Part shown: positions 34,526 through 43,469 of the stretch, piece after piece | How the letters are laid out: each line of letters begins with the position of its first letter | Numbering within the stretch: the stretch's first letter is position 1 | Assembly (NCBI RefSeq): GCF_023370115.1 | Contig: NZ_CP097160.1 | Span: 1,736,001-1,800,000 of the forward strand | Reading direction: 5' to 3' | Length of the DNA stretch: 64,000 nucleotides | DNA from: Gulosibacter sediminis | GTDB lineage: Bacteria; Actinomycetota; Actinomycetes; Actinomycetales; Microbacteriaceae | Program-made: the position numbers and the translations under genes | The notes under the pieces: generated by a model | What the model saw: only the letters and a program-made list of their open reading frames with translations | What the model was told of the DNA's origin: nothing | Database searches by the model: none

Positions 34526-35509
34526 TTACTTGCCGGTGTCGGGGCGGCTGCGCCCGGTCATCCCATCGGGCTGCCCGATCGAGAGCAGCGAGGTGTCGAC
34601 GCCAATCTGGCCGGGAGGCGGCGTCGGGGCGGCGCCGCGGCTCTTGTTGCCGCGTCGGCGCGCGCCGACGGCCTGACCCGAGCGGTTGCGCGCGAGGCGG
34701 CGGGCAATCCAGCTCAGCGTGAGGTTCACCGCGAGGTAGATCACGAGCGTGACGAAGAAGAATGAGAACGAGTAGTTACCCGAGCCGTAGTAATCCTTCA
34801 TCGTCGTCGAGGTGCGCAACAGTTCGGGGTACGCGACGATGTAGGCGAGCGAGGTGTCCTTGAGCAGCACGACGAGCTGCGCGACGATGATCGGCAGCAT
34901 CTGTCGGAACGCCTGCGGGAACTCGATAAGGAAGCGCGTCTGCATGCGCGTCATGCCGAGCGACAGCGACGCTTCGGCCTGGCCGCGCGGCAGCGCCGCG
35001 ACACCGCTGCGCAGGGCCTCACCGATGATCGCGCCGTTATAGATCGCGAGGGCGCCGACGACGGCGGGGTACGCCCCGACCGAGAGGCCGAGCATGATGA
35101 ACAGCATCATCAGCAGCACGGGCATTCCGCGGAAGAACTCGAGCACGATCGTGACGGGAATGCGGATCCACGCGTGCCTCGCCATGCGGCCGAGTGCGAA
35201 GAGGAAGCCGAGGATGAGCGCGAGCACGGCCGCGAGGCCGGCGGCGCGCAGGGTGCCGAGCACGAGGCCACGCCAGAGCAGGCCCTCCCACAGCTCGCCC
35301 GCGTCGTCGGGGTCGAAGAAGATGTCCCAACGCGAGGCATCCCACAGGCCGACAAGTTCGGCGCCGTTCGCCGTTGTGCGCGGTTGCCCGAGGGCGAAGA
35401 TGAACCAGCCGAGCAGGATCACGACCGCCGCCGTGACGATGGCCGAGATGATGTTCGAGGTTCGGCGGGTCTTCGGGCCGGGGGCGTCGTAGAGAACTGA
35501 GGCGCTCAT
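34526..35509 (-). CDS. Amino-acid ABC transporter permease (GluD-like)
   Basis: 327 aa integral membrane protein. A first membrane helix at about 20-45 (IISAIVTAAVVILLGWFIFAL), then further helices with the HisM-type permease domain (TLRAAGLAAVLALILGFLF ... EALRSGVAALPRGQAEASLSLGM, the EAA loop that touches the ATPase). The C-terminal 50 residues are Arg/Gly/Pro-rich and cytoplasmic. Last gene of the transporter operon; it overlaps the preceding permease by 4 nt. Substrate is probably glutamate or a related polar amino acid, by likeness of the four-gene set to gluABCD of corynebacteria. Confidence 0.9.
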   Translation of the reverse strand: MSASVLYDAPGPKTRRTSNIISAIVTAAVVILLGWFIFALGQPRTTANGAELVGLWDASRWDIFFDPDDAGELWEGLLWRGLVLGTLRAAGLAAVLALILGFLFALGRMARHAWIRIPVTIVLEFFRGMPVLLMMLFIMLGLSVGAYPAVVGALAIYNGAIIGEALRSGVAALPRGQAEASLSLGMTRMQTRFLIEFPQAFRQMLPIIVAQLVVLLKDTSLAYIVAYPELLRTSTTMKDYYGSGNYSFSFFFVTLVIYLAVNLTLSWIARRLARNRSGQAVGARRRGNKSRGAAPTPPPGQIGVDTSLLSIGQPDGMTGRSRPDTGK

Positions 35510-36153
35510 CGCAGCACCGCCACCTTTCGCTCGATGTACCCGGCGACGAGACCGAGTGGGATGGTGATGACGAGGTAGAAGAGCGCGATGCCGATGAGCA
35601 GCGGAATCACCTGGTCACCGTTTTGGTTCGCGAGCACCTTCGAGACCGCGACGAGTTCGACCACGCGGAAGCCCGAGGCGACCGAGGAGTTCTTCGTCAG
35701 GGCGATAAAGACGTTGATGAGCGGCGGCACGACCATGCGCAGTGCCTGCGGCATGATGATCGAGAACACCGTCTGCGAGAAATTGAGGCCGAGCGAGCGG
35801 GCCGCCTCGGCCTGCCCGAGCGGAACGCCGTTGATGCCAGAGCGCAGCGCCTCGGCCACGAATGGCGAGGTGTAGACCGACAGCGCGATGATCGCGCCGG
35901 TAAACGATGGCACGCCGAGTTGCAGCACCGGCAGCACGATGATGATGAGGAAGAACACCAACGTGAGCGGGGTGTTGCGCACGAGCTCGGTGTAGGCGGT
36001 CGCCGTGACGCGGAGCGCGCCAATCGGCGAGATCCGCATGAAGGCGACAACCACGCCGATGATCGAGGCGCCGAGGCCACCGTAGATCAGTAGCAACAGC
36101 GTGGTGCCGAAGCCTTCGAGCACGTAGCCGAAGTTCGAGATGATCGCTTCCAT
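35506..36153 (-). CDS. Amino-acid ABC transporter permease (GluC-like)
   Basis: 215 aa. Five predicted membrane helices and the EAA loop EALRSGINGVPLGQAEAARSLG. The frame is open upstream into the intergenic hairpin and the binding-protein gene, but the ATG at 36153 (MEAIISNFGYVLEGF) is the first that fits a permease. Its pair, the 327-aa permease, follows with a 4-nt overlap; both form the membrane channel. Confidence 0.9.
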   Translation of the reverse strand: MEAIISNFGYVLEGFGTTLLLLIYGGLGASIIGVVVAFMRISPIGALRVTATAYTELVRNTPLTLVFFLIIIVLPVLQLGVPSFTGAIIALSVYTSPFVAEALRSGINGVPLGQAEAARSLGLNFSQTVFSIIMPQALRMVVPPLINVFIALTKNSSVASGFRVVELVAVSKVLANQNGDQVIPLLIGIALFYLVITIPLGLVAGYIERKVAVLR

Positions 36154-36188
36154 CGAGTCCCGTTCGTGCGTTGGTGAAGAGTGGATGC

Positions 36189-36226
36189 GCGAGGCGGTGC
36201 CAGTGCCGTGTTCGGCACCGCCTCGC
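36189..36226 (-). promoter_or_regulatory. Intra-operon hairpin between binding protein and permease genes
   Basis: GCGAGGCGGTGCC (36189-36201) and its exact complement (36214-36226), loop 12 nt. It is located between the binding-protein stop and the first permease start. Hairpins here are known to protect the upstream mRNA or cut downstream reading, so that the binding protein is made in excess. Confidence 0.7.
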
Positions 36227-36260
36227 GCAAGTTGGGAACTACCGAGCGGTAGTGGTCCGC

Positions 36261-37130
36261 CTAGTAGCGGTCGACGGCCGGGGGCTCCGGCGTCGGGAGG
36301 ATGTCGCCGACCGTCGAGGTCCAGGCAGCCTCCCATGCGCCGTCGCTGTACGACTCCTCGAGGGTGTCGTTGATGAAGTCGCGGAACTCCTGGTCGCCCT
36401 TCTCGAGGCCGATGCCATAGGGCTCCTCGGTGAACGTGCCCTCGGTGACCTCGAACTCGCCCTCATTCTGGTCGACGAGACCCGCGAGGATCACGTTGTC
36501 AGTCGTGAGCGCGTCGGCCTCACCGGTGCGGATCGGCTCGAGGCAGTCGGAGTACTTGTCGACCGTCACGACGTTGTCGGTGTACTCGCGGATGTTGTCC
36601 TCAGAGGTCGAGCCCGTCACGGTGCACACCGTCGCGTCGCCAATCGACTCGGGGTCGCTGCCGTCGATGCCGAGCGGGTTGCCCTCGGGCACGAGGAACG
36701 ACTGACCGGCGACGTAGTACGGGCCGGCGAAGTCGATGACTTCCTTGCGCTCATCGTTGATCGTGTAGGTCGCGATGACGAGGTCGACCTGACCCTGCTG
36801 GATGAACGGCTCGCGGTTCTGCGAGACCGTTTCGGTCCAGGTGATGTTCTCGGCCGGAATGCCGAGCTTCGCCGCGATGATCTTGCCGATTTCAATGTCG
36901 AAGCCCTCGGGGGTGCCGTCGGGGCCCTGCAGGCCGAACAGCGGCTGGTCGAACTTCACACCGATGGTGATGCTCTGGTCGGCGTTGAGCTGGGCCATCG
37001 TCGTGCCCTCTTCAAACGAGACGTCTGACTCAACCTCGGGCTCGGAGCTATCGCCGCCCGAGCAGCCGGTGAGCACGAGGGCGGCGGCCGCCAATCCGGC
37101 GAATGCCGTAAATGCCTTCTTCAACTTCAC
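36261..37130 (-). CDS. Amino-acid ABC transporter substrate-binding lipoprotein (GluB-like)
   Basis: 289 aa. Lipoprotein signal MKLKKAFTAFAGLAAAALVL with lipobox LTGCSGG (Cys23 is the anchored residue), then the bacterial solute-binding family 3 fold: ITIGVKFDQPLFGLQ, PEGFDIEIGKIIAAKLG, DLVIATYTINDERK. It picks up the amino acid outside the membrane and feeds the two permeases. A 105-bp gap separates it from the ATPase gene, with an inconclusive promoter region; the gap shows nothing else I can name. Confidence 0.92.
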   Translation of the reverse strand: MKLKKAFTAFAGLAAAALVLTGCSGGDSSEPEVESDVSFEEGTTMAQLNADQSITIGVKFDQPLFGLQGPDGTPEGFDIEIGKIIAAKLGIPAENITWTETVSQNREPFIQQGQVDLVIATYTINDERKEVIDFAGPYYVAGQSFLVPEGNPLGIDGSDPESIGDATVCTVTGSTSEDNIREYTDNVVTVDKYSDCLEPIRTGEADALTTDNVILAGLVDQNEGEFEVTEGTFTEEPYGIGLEKGDQEFRDFINDTLEESYSDGAWEAAWTSTVGDILPTPEPPAVDRY

Positions 37131-37235
37131 TGTTACTCCTTTGTTGGGTCACGTGTCTGTGTGTCGTGATTCGGTAAAGGTTTGGAGGCGGGGTCTGAGA
37201 ATGCGCTACAGTGCGTTCGCTATTGAACTCAATGG

Positions 37236-38006
37236 TTAACGCAGGATTTTGGAGAGAAAGTCTTTCGCTCGATCGGACTTCGGTGCCGTGAAGAATTGCT
37301 CCGGCGCGGCTTCTTCAACAATTGCGCCATCGGCCATGAAGATCACGCGATCGGCGGCCTTGCGCGCAAAGCCCATTTCGTGCGTGACGACCACCATAGT
37401 CATACCTTCTTTGGCGAGCGAAACCATGACGTCGAGTACCTCGTTGATCATCTCGGGGTCGAGCGCACTCGTCGGCTCGTCGAGCAAGATCAGCTTCGGG
37501 TTCATCGCGAGCGAGCGAGCGATCGCGACGCGCTGCTGCTGGCCGCCCGAGAGCTGCGCGGGCATCTTCTGCGCGTGGTCCTGCACGCCGACGCGGGTGA
37601 GCAGCTCCATCGCCCGCTTCTCGGCCTCGGCCTTCGAGGTCTTGCGCACCTTGATCTGCGCGAGCGTCACGTTCTCGAGCACGCTCTTATGCGCGAACAG
37701 GTTGAACGACTGGAACACCATGCCGACGTCGCTGCGCAGCTTCGCGAGCCCCGCGCCCTCTTCGGGCAGCTTGACGCCATCGATGAGGATCTCGCCCTCT
37801 TGTATTGTCTCGAGGCGATTAATGGTGCGACAGAACGTCGATTTACCCGAGCCCGAGGGGCCGATAACGACGACCACCTCGCCACGATTCACCGACGTGT
37901 TGATGTCTTTCAGGACGTGATTCTCACCGAACCACTTATTCACGCCGTTCATTTGCACGAGCGGCTGGGATTCGACATTGCTGTGTGTTGGTGACCCCGG
38001 CGTCAT
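37236..38006 (-). CDS. Amino-acid ABC transporter ATP-binding protein (GluA-like)
   Basis: 256 aa. Walker A GPSGSGKS (49-56), signature LSGGQQQR, Walker [13 protein letters not shown] and H-loop VVTHEMGFA. The first 15 residues extend past the usual start of this family, yet TACTGT (38018-38013) lies exactly 6 nt before the ATG at 38006, which supports this start and a leaderless operon mRNA. First of four genes (ATPase, binding protein, two permeases), the same order as gluABCD. Confidence 0.93.
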   Translation of the reverse strand: MTPGSPTHSNVESQPLVQMNGVNKWFGENHVLKDINTSVNRGEVVVVIGPSGSGKSTFCRTINRLETIQEGEILIDGVKLPEEGAGLAKLRSDVGMVFQSFNLFAHKSVLENVTLAQIKVRKTSKAEAEKRAMELLTRVGVQDHAQKMPAQLSGGQQQRVAIARSLAMNPKLILLDEPTSALDPEMINEVLDVMVSLAKEGMTMVVVTHEMGFARKAADRVIFMADGAIVEEAAPEQFFTAPKSDRAKDFLSKILR

Positions 38007-38012
38007 GCGACC

Positions 38013-38018
38013 ACAGTA
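38013..38018 (-). promoter_or_regulatory. Leaderless -10 element of the glutamate-type transporter operon
   Basis: TACTGT on the minus strand, 6 nt before the ATG of the ATPase gene; no ribosome-binding site is visible between. Confidence 0.5.
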
Positions 38019-38068
38019 CTTGTCTGAGCAACACCTGGGTGGGAACCGAGAGGTCAGTTACAAAGTTG

Positions 38069-38100
38069 TTACCGCGAAAGCGTCATCGATTTCGCGGTAA
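38069..38100 (-). terminator. Terminator hairpin after the rRNA methyltransferase gene
   Basis: TTACCGCGAAA (38069-38079) and TTTCGCGGTAA (38090-38100), an 11-bp perfect stem, 14 nt past the stop of the methyltransferase gene, in the 107-bp gap before the transporter. Confidence 0.75.
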
Positions 38101-38113
38101 TCGACACAATTTG

Positions 38114-38911
38114 TCAGCCGAGCCGCTGCGCGAATGCACTTTCATAGAGGCAGACGCTCGCGGCCGTGGCCAAATTCATCGATTCGGCCTGACCGTAGAT
38201 TGGCACGACCAGCGTGTCGTCGACCTGCGCGAGCAGATCATCGGTCAGCCCGCGCGCCTCGTTGCCGAACACCCACGCGGTCGGCTCGGCGAGCGACTCG
38301 CGCGCGGCGAGCAGGTCGTTCCCTGACACATCCGCCGCGACCACGCGCATCCCGGCCTGGCGCGCGCGCACGACCGCGTCATCGAACTCGGCCTCGACGG
38401 CAATGGGGATGTGGAAGATCGAGCCCGTGCTCGAGCGCACGACCTTCGGGTTGTAGAGGTCGACAGTGCGGCCGGTGAGGATGACCGCGTCGGCGCCGGC
38501 AGAGTCGGCAACGCGGATGATCGTGCCGAGGTTGCCGGGGTCGCGCACCTCTTCGAGGATCGCGATGAGCTTCGGCTCGCCCTCGAAGATGCGCTTCAGC
38601 GCGGTCGGGAACTGCTTCGCGACCGCGACGACGCCCTGCGGGGTGCGGGTGTCGCTCATCGCATCGGCGGCCTCCTCGCTCACGAACACGACCTCGTGGC
38701 CGGTGCGCTGCGCGAGGGCGGCGATGTCGTCGTGCCGCTCGAGCGCGGTCGGCGTCACGAAGAGCTCGGTGATGAGGTCGGGGCGGGCCAGGAGCCCCTC
38801 GCGGACCGCCTGCGGCCCTTCGAGCACGAACTCGCCGCGTTCGGTGCGCTGCGCCTTCTGCGCGAGCTTGCGGACGTCGCGGACGCGCTGGTTCTTGGCT
38901 GACTCGATCAT
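38114..38911 (-). CDS. TrmH/SpoU family RNA 2'-O-methyltransferase
   Basis: 265 aa. The N-terminal substrate-binding domain (RVRDVRKLAQKAQRTERGEFVLEGPQ) is like that in TsnR/RlmB enzymes; the SPOUT catalytic domain shows motif 1 near LEEVRDPGNLGTIIR, motif 2 VFGNEARGL and motif 3 IPIYGQAESMNLATAASVCLYE, which is here VVPIYGQAESMNLATAAS. It methylates a ribose 2'-O, probably in 23S rRNA. It follows rplT after a strong hairpin, the usual place of this gene in actinobacteria. Confidence 0.92.
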   Translation of the reverse strand: MIESAKNQRVRDVRKLAQKAQRTERGEFVLEGPQAVREGLLARPDLITELFVTPTALERHDDIAALAQRTGHEVVFVSEEAADAMSDTRTPQGVVAVAKQFPTALKRIFEGEPKLIAILEEVRDPGNLGTIIRVADSAGADAVILTGRTVDLYNPKVVRSSTGSIFHIPIAVEAEFDDAVVRARQAGMRVVAADVSGNDLLAARESLAEPTAWVFGNEARGLTDDLLAQVDDTLVVPIYGQAESMNLATAASVCLYESAFAQRLG

Positions 38912-38941
38912 GCGGGGCTCCTGAAAGTGAGGGGGATGACA

Positions 38942-38976
38942 ACGGGGCGGCCGACCACGAAGGTCGACCGCCCCGT
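38942..38976 (-). terminator. rplT terminator hairpin
   Basis: ACGGGGCGGCCGACC (38942-38956) pairs with GGTCGACCGCCCCGT (38962-38976): 15 bp with one G-U. It lies 17 nt past rplT and ends the infC-rpmI-rplT transcript, with possible read-through to the methyltransferase. Confidence 0.8.
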
Positions 38977-38992
38977 CAGCGAAGTCGAATGA

Positions 38993-39379
38993 CTACGCGG
39001 CGTTCTTCGGCGCCGAGGTGTTCGCCGGGAGGGCGGCCTTGGCTGCCTCGACGAGCGCGGCGAAGGTCGCGGGCTCGTTGACGGCGAGGTCGGCGAGGAT
39101 GCGACGGTCAACACCGATGCCGGCCAGGTTCAGACCCTGGATGAACCGGTTGTAGGTGAGGCCGTTCGCACGAGCCGCCGCGTTGATGCGCTGGATCCAC
39201 AGGCGACGGAAGTCACCCTTGCGGTCCTTGCGGTGGTCGTAGTTGTAGACGAACGAGTGGATGACCTGCTCCTTCGCCTTACGGTAAAGGCGCGAGCGCT
39301 GGCCGCGGTAACCCGAGGCCTGGTCAAGTACGGTACGACGCTTCTTCTGGGCGTTTACTGCCCGCTTCACACGTGCCAT
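38993..39379 (-). CDS. rplT: 50S ribosomal protein L20
   Basis: 128 aa. [33 protein letters not shown] is the family N-terminus (only first residues quoted as a motif: [13 protein letters not shown]), followed by [18 protein letters not shown]. It binds 23S rRNA and is needed early in 50S assembly; in many bacteria it represses its own operon. 36 nt after rpmI. Confidence 0.97.
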   Translation of the reverse strand: MARVKRAVNAQKKRRTVLDQASGYRGQRSRLYRKAKEQVIHSFVYNYDHRKDRKGDFRRLWIQRINAAARANGLTYNRFIQGLNLAGIGVDRRILADLAVNEPATFAALVEAAKAALPANTSAPKNAA

Positions 39380-39415
39380 TGCAGTGTTCTCCTAAATCTC
39401 AGACGGACGGGCGGG

Positions 39416-39609
39416 CTACTTGCCCAGCAGCTTCTTGATGACCTTCGCGTCCTGCGGAGCGAGGACCTGGTCACGGTTGAGGCGAGCCTTGCGCTTGGCC
39501 GACTTCACCTCGAGGTTGTGGCGCATGCCAGCCTGCTGCTTACGGACCTTGCCGGTTCCGGTGAGCTTAAAGCGCTTCTTCGACCCCGAGTGGGTCTTCT
39601 GCTTCGGCA

Positions 39610-39610
<1 letters not shown>
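39416..39610 (-). CDS. rpmI: 50S ribosomal protein L35
   Basis: 64 aa, basic; begins [20 protein letters not shown] and ends KVIKKLLGK. Its ATG overlaps the infC stop by 1 nt (TGATG) and has AAGGAG at good distance, so translation is coupled to infC. Confidence 0.97.
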
Positions 39611-40254
<644 letters not shown>

Positions 40255-40478
40255 GGATGGCTCCTCTGCTCGCATGTGAATGACTTCACGGGTGGGGTGA
40301 AACTTCAGATCGTCTCACCGGCGTACACCGCGCACATGCGGCCACTCCCCTACGCAGCGAACTGCGGTGTGCTCATCGCGATGGGCACGAGCGGGGCCAG
40401 TGGTAAACCCGGTAACCTTGTGCGGTATGCGCGGGTGGGACGAATCCTCTTGTCTCAGAGTCTGCTAGGCAGACACCA
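40255..40478 (-). promoter_or_regulatory. infC operon leader (about 220 nt)
   Basis: From the expected transcription start near 40478 to the infC start. It contains hairpin GTCTGC-CTA-GCAGAC (40474-40460) at the very 5' end and several further stems, e.g. around CATCGCGATG. No gene is present. A long structured leader before infC-rpmI-rplT is the place of L20 or IF-3 autoregulation in other bacteria; which one acts here cannot be told. Confidence 0.45.
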
Positions 40479-40484
40479 GCGAAT

Positions 40485-40513
40485 AGCATATCAGCAGATT
40501 TCTGCGGAAGGAA
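40485..40513 (-). promoter_or_regulatory. infC promoter
   Basis: Minus strand: -35 TTCCTT (40513-40508), 17-bp spacer, -10 TATGCT (40490-40485). The -10 hexamer overlaps a plus-strand -10 TAGCAT (40484-40489) for the DUF1844 gene, so the two transcripts compete for the same DNA. Confidence 0.5.
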
Positions 40514-40519
40514 CCCCCT

Positions 40520-40921
40520 GTGACCGACTCAGCCACGCCATCCTCGCCCGTCACCCCCGAGGGCACGCCCCTCGACGCGGACTTGCAAGCGCAGCTGGAT
40601 GGCCAGGTTCGAGACATCGCCGACGTGCCCGCGGTCGAGCTCATCACGACCGTCTCGGTGCACCTCATGAGCGCCGCCGCCGTCAACCTCGGCCTCGCCG
40701 AGGATGAAAACCCGACCATCGACCTCGACGAGGCGCGCAAGATCATCCAGGCGCTCGCGGGGCTGCTCACCGCATCCATGGCCTTCCTCGGCGACCAGCA
40801 CGTGCGCCCGCTGCGCGACGGCCTGCGCTCGCTCCAGCTCGCGTTCCGCGAGGCCTCGCCGGTGCCCGACCCGATCGGCAAGGGCCCGGGTGAAGACCTC
40901 ACCGGCCCCGTCTTCGCCTAA
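40520..40921 (+). CDS. DUF1844 domain protein
   Basis: 133 aa from GTG at 40520, with GGAAGGA 8 nt upstream. The core VELITTVSVHLMSAAAVNLGL and LDEARKIIQALAGLLTASM is the DUF1844 family signature, a small, mostly helical protein. It is often found next to infC in actinobacteria, as here. The function is unknown. A clear hairpin (40934-40965) ends the gene. Confidence 0.85.
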   Translation: MTDSATPSSPVTPEGTPLDADLQAQLDGQVRDIADVPAVELITTVSVHLMSAAAVNLGLAEDENPTIDLDEARKIIQALAGLLTASMAFLGDQHVRPLRDGLRSLQLAFREASPVPDPIGKGPGEDLTGPVFA

Positions 40922-40933
40922 GACGCCGACACC

Positions 40934-40965
40934 AAGGCCCCGACTGCGATTCGCGTCGGGGCCTT
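40934..40965. terminator. Bidirectional hairpin between DUF1844 gene and P-type ATPase
   Basis: AAGGCCCCGAC (40934-40944) and GTCGGGGCCTT (40955-40965), 11 bp, 10-nt loop, followed by TTTGCATT on the plus strand. It lies 12 nt past the DUF1844 stop and 14 nt past the convergent ATPase stop, so it can serve both. Confidence 0.88.
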
Positions 40966-40979
40966 TGCATTAGTGAAAC

Positions 40980-43460
40980 TTACGCGAGTTCGCGCGCCTC
41001 GCTGCGCAGGCGCAGCTGCCCGTGGATCTCGAGCGCGACGCAGCCGAGCACGGTGATGATCGCGATGCCGATGAGCACGGGGGCGTCGGGCCACGCGAAG
41101 CCGAAGAACCACACGGTGAGCGGCACGAACAGGCAGAGGATGAGCACCGTGATGCTGCCGAGGAGCACCGCGGCGAGCAGCGGGCGGAACGGGCGGCACA
41201 CGAGACCGAGCACCCAGAGGCTCGTCACCGCGAGCACGAGCGCGCTCGCCGTCTGCTGCTGTTCGAGGCTCTGTGGGAACCGCTGCAGCAGCAGGGCGGT
41301 CGCGATGAGCGAGAGCGTGATGACGATGCCCGAGGGCACCGCGAATTGCAGGGCACGCCGGAAGAAGCCCGAGACGTAGCGGCGCGAGTTCGGCAGCAGC
41401 GCGAGCACGAAGGCCGGCCAGCCGATCGAGATGCCATCGAGCAGCGCCATCTGCCGCGGCTCGAACGGGTACGGCCAGGCAAGCAGGCCGAAGATGAGCG
41501 CGATGAGCACGGCCCACGAGGTCTTCGAGAGGTAGAGCTTCGCGAGGCGCTCGATGTTCGCGATCGCCTGCCGCCCCTCGAGCACGATGCTCGGCATTGC
41601 CTGGAACTGGTTGTCGAGCAGCGTCATGCGCGAGACGGCGCGGGAGGCGCCCGAGCCGTGGCCCATCGCGATGCCGAGGTCGGCGTCCTTGAGCGCGAGC
41701 ACGTCGTTCACGCCGTCGCCGGTCATCGCGACGACGCGACCGCGCGCCTGCAGCGCGTGTACCATCTGCCGCTTTTGCGTCGGCGTGACGCGGCCAAACA
41801 CGTGATGCGTCTCCATGAGCTCCCCCAACTGCTCCTGGTCATCTGGCAGCGTGCGGGCGTCGATACCCGACTCGTGCTCGCCGATGAGGCCGACGCCGCG
41901 CGCGACCGCCGTGACGGTGCGCGGGTCGTCGCCCGAGATCACGCGCAGTGAGACGCCCTCCTCGGTGAAGTACCGCACGGTGTCGGCTGCGTCCTCACGC
42001 ACCCGCTCGCGCAGTGCGATGATGGCGACGCCGACGCGGTCGTCGCGGAGCGTCTGCTCGCTCACCTCGTCGTCGCCGAGGGCGCCGGCGCTGAAGCACA
42101 GCGCGAGCACGCGCTGGCCGCGCTCGGAGAGCTCGGCCACCTGCGCGAGCAGCGCGGCGTCGCCCTCAGGGCGCAGCACGATGTCGGGGGCGCCAAGGAT
42201 CCAGGTGCCGGCCGCCGCGTCGTCGGCGAGCGAGATCGCCGACCACTTGCGCTGCGAAGTAAAGGGAATCTCGGCGACGGTCGGCAGCGCGAGCTCGGCC
42301 GTGAACTCGGTCTCGAGGCTCCGGGCCGAGTCGTTCGCGCCCTCGTCGGCCGCCATGGTCGCGAGCGCGTGCTGCCAGCCGGGCTGTGCATCCGCCGCGG
42401 GATGCGCGGCATCGAATGCGACGCCGCCCTCGGTGAGCGTGCCGGTTTTGTCGAAGCAGAGCACGTCGACGCGCGCGAGCCCCTCGACAGCGTGCAGCTC
42501 CTGCACGAGCACCTTGCGGCTGCCGAGCTTGAGCGCGCCGGCCGCAAACGCGACCGAGGTCATGAGCAGCAGGCCGAGCGGCACCATCGCGATCGCGGCG
42601 GCGACGGCACCGACCGCGGCGTCGCGCCACGCGCCCGACTCGAACGCCTGCTGCCAGCCGCCGAACGCCTGCACCTGGCCGTTGATCGAGATGAGCAACA
42701 CCGGCAGCAGCAGGATCGCGACGAGCCGCAGCACCCGGTTGATGCCGGCGCGGATCTCGGAGTTGACGAGCGAGAAACGCTTCGCCTCGGCGGTGAGCTT
42801 CGCGGCGAACGAGTGCGCGCCGACCCGCGTGACGCGGGCGGTACCCGAGCCGGCGACGACGATCGCGCCCGAAAGCACCTCGTCGCCGGGGCGCTTGTCG
42901 ACCGCATCCTCTTCGCCCGTGAGCAGCGACTCGTCGAGTTGCAGGCCCGCGCTCGTCATGACGGTGGCGTCCGCCGGCACCTGGTCGCCCGCGCGCACAA
43001 CGATGAGGTCGTCGACGACGAGGTCCTCGCGCATGAGGTCGGCAGGTTCGCCGTCGCGAATGGCGCGGGCGTGCGGCGCGTTGAGCACGCGCAGGTTGTC
43101 GAGCTGGCGCTTCGCCGAATACTCCTGCCAGATGCCGATGATCGAGTTCGCAACGGCCGAGAAGCCGAACACCGCATCCTGCCACCGGCCGAGCACCGCG
43201 AGCAGCGCGAACGACGCGACGACGATGCCGTTAAACAGCGTGAACACGTGCGTGCGCAGGATCGCCCAGAGCGAGCGGCTCGAGGTGCTCGGCAGCTCGT
43301 TACGGCCGTGTTCGGCACGCGACGCTTCGACCTGCGCGCTCGTCAGCCCGGCGAACGTTGCGGGGTGGGCCGGGGTTTCGATGGCGGCGTCAGGCTGCTC
43401 CACGTGGTCCTCAGTGTTGGTGCTGCTGCGCAGTTGTGGCGGGGTCGGGTTCGGGGTCAC
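40980..43460 (-). CDS. Cation-transporting P-type ATPase (CtpE-like)
   Basis: 826 aa from GTG at 43460. Cation ATPase N-domain (ASRAEHGRNELP), actuator with TGEE (LLTGEEDAVDK in place of TGES), phosphorylation site CFDKTGTLTEG, hinge MTGDGVNDVLALKDADLGIAMG, and about ten membrane helices, the last four at the C-terminus. There is no Cys-x-x-Cys metal-binding head and no CPx in the membrane, so it is not a heavy-metal pump; likeness is to the actinobacterial CtpE group, reported to move calcium. The substrate is an inference. No regulator lies beside it. Confidence 0.88.
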   Translation of the reverse strand: MTPNPTPPQLRSSTNTEDHVEQPDAAIETPAHPATFAGLTSAQVEASRAEHGRNELPSTSSRSLWAILRTHVFTLFNGIVVASFALLAVLGRWQDAVFGFSAVANSIIGIWQEYSAKRQLDNLRVLNAPHARAIRDGEPADLMREDLVVDDLIVVRAGDQVPADATVMTSAGLQLDESLLTGEEDAVDKRPGDEVLSGAIVVAGSGTARVTRVGAHSFAAKLTAEAKRFSLVNSEIRAGINRVLRLVAILLLPVLLISINGQVQAFGGWQQAFESGAWRDAAVGAVAAAIAMVPLGLLLMTSVAFAAGALKLGSRKVLVQELHAVEGLARVDVLCFDKTGTLTEGGVAFDAAHPAADAQPGWQHALATMAADEGANDSARSLETEFTAELALPTVAEIPFTSQRKWSAISLADDAAAGTWILGAPDIVLRPEGDAALLAQVAELSERGQRVLALCFSAGALGDDEVSEQTLRDDRVGVAIIALRERVREDAADTVRYFTEEGVSLRVISGDDPRTVTAVARGVGLIGEHESGIDARTLPDDQEQLGELMETHHVFGRVTPTQKRQMVHALQARGRVVAMTGDGVNDVLALKDADLGIAMGHGSGASRAVSRMTLLDNQFQAMPSIVLEGRQAIANIERLAKLYLSKTSWAVLIALIFGLLAWPYPFEPRQMALLDGISIGWPAFVLALLPNSRRYVSGFFRRALQFAVPSGIVITLSLIATALLLQRFPQSLEQQQTASALVLAVTSLWVLGLVCRPFRPLLAAVLLGSITVLILCLFVPLTVWFFGFAWPDAPVLIGIAIITVLGCVALEIHGQLRLRSEARELA

Positions 43461-43469
43461 TCGGTGAGA

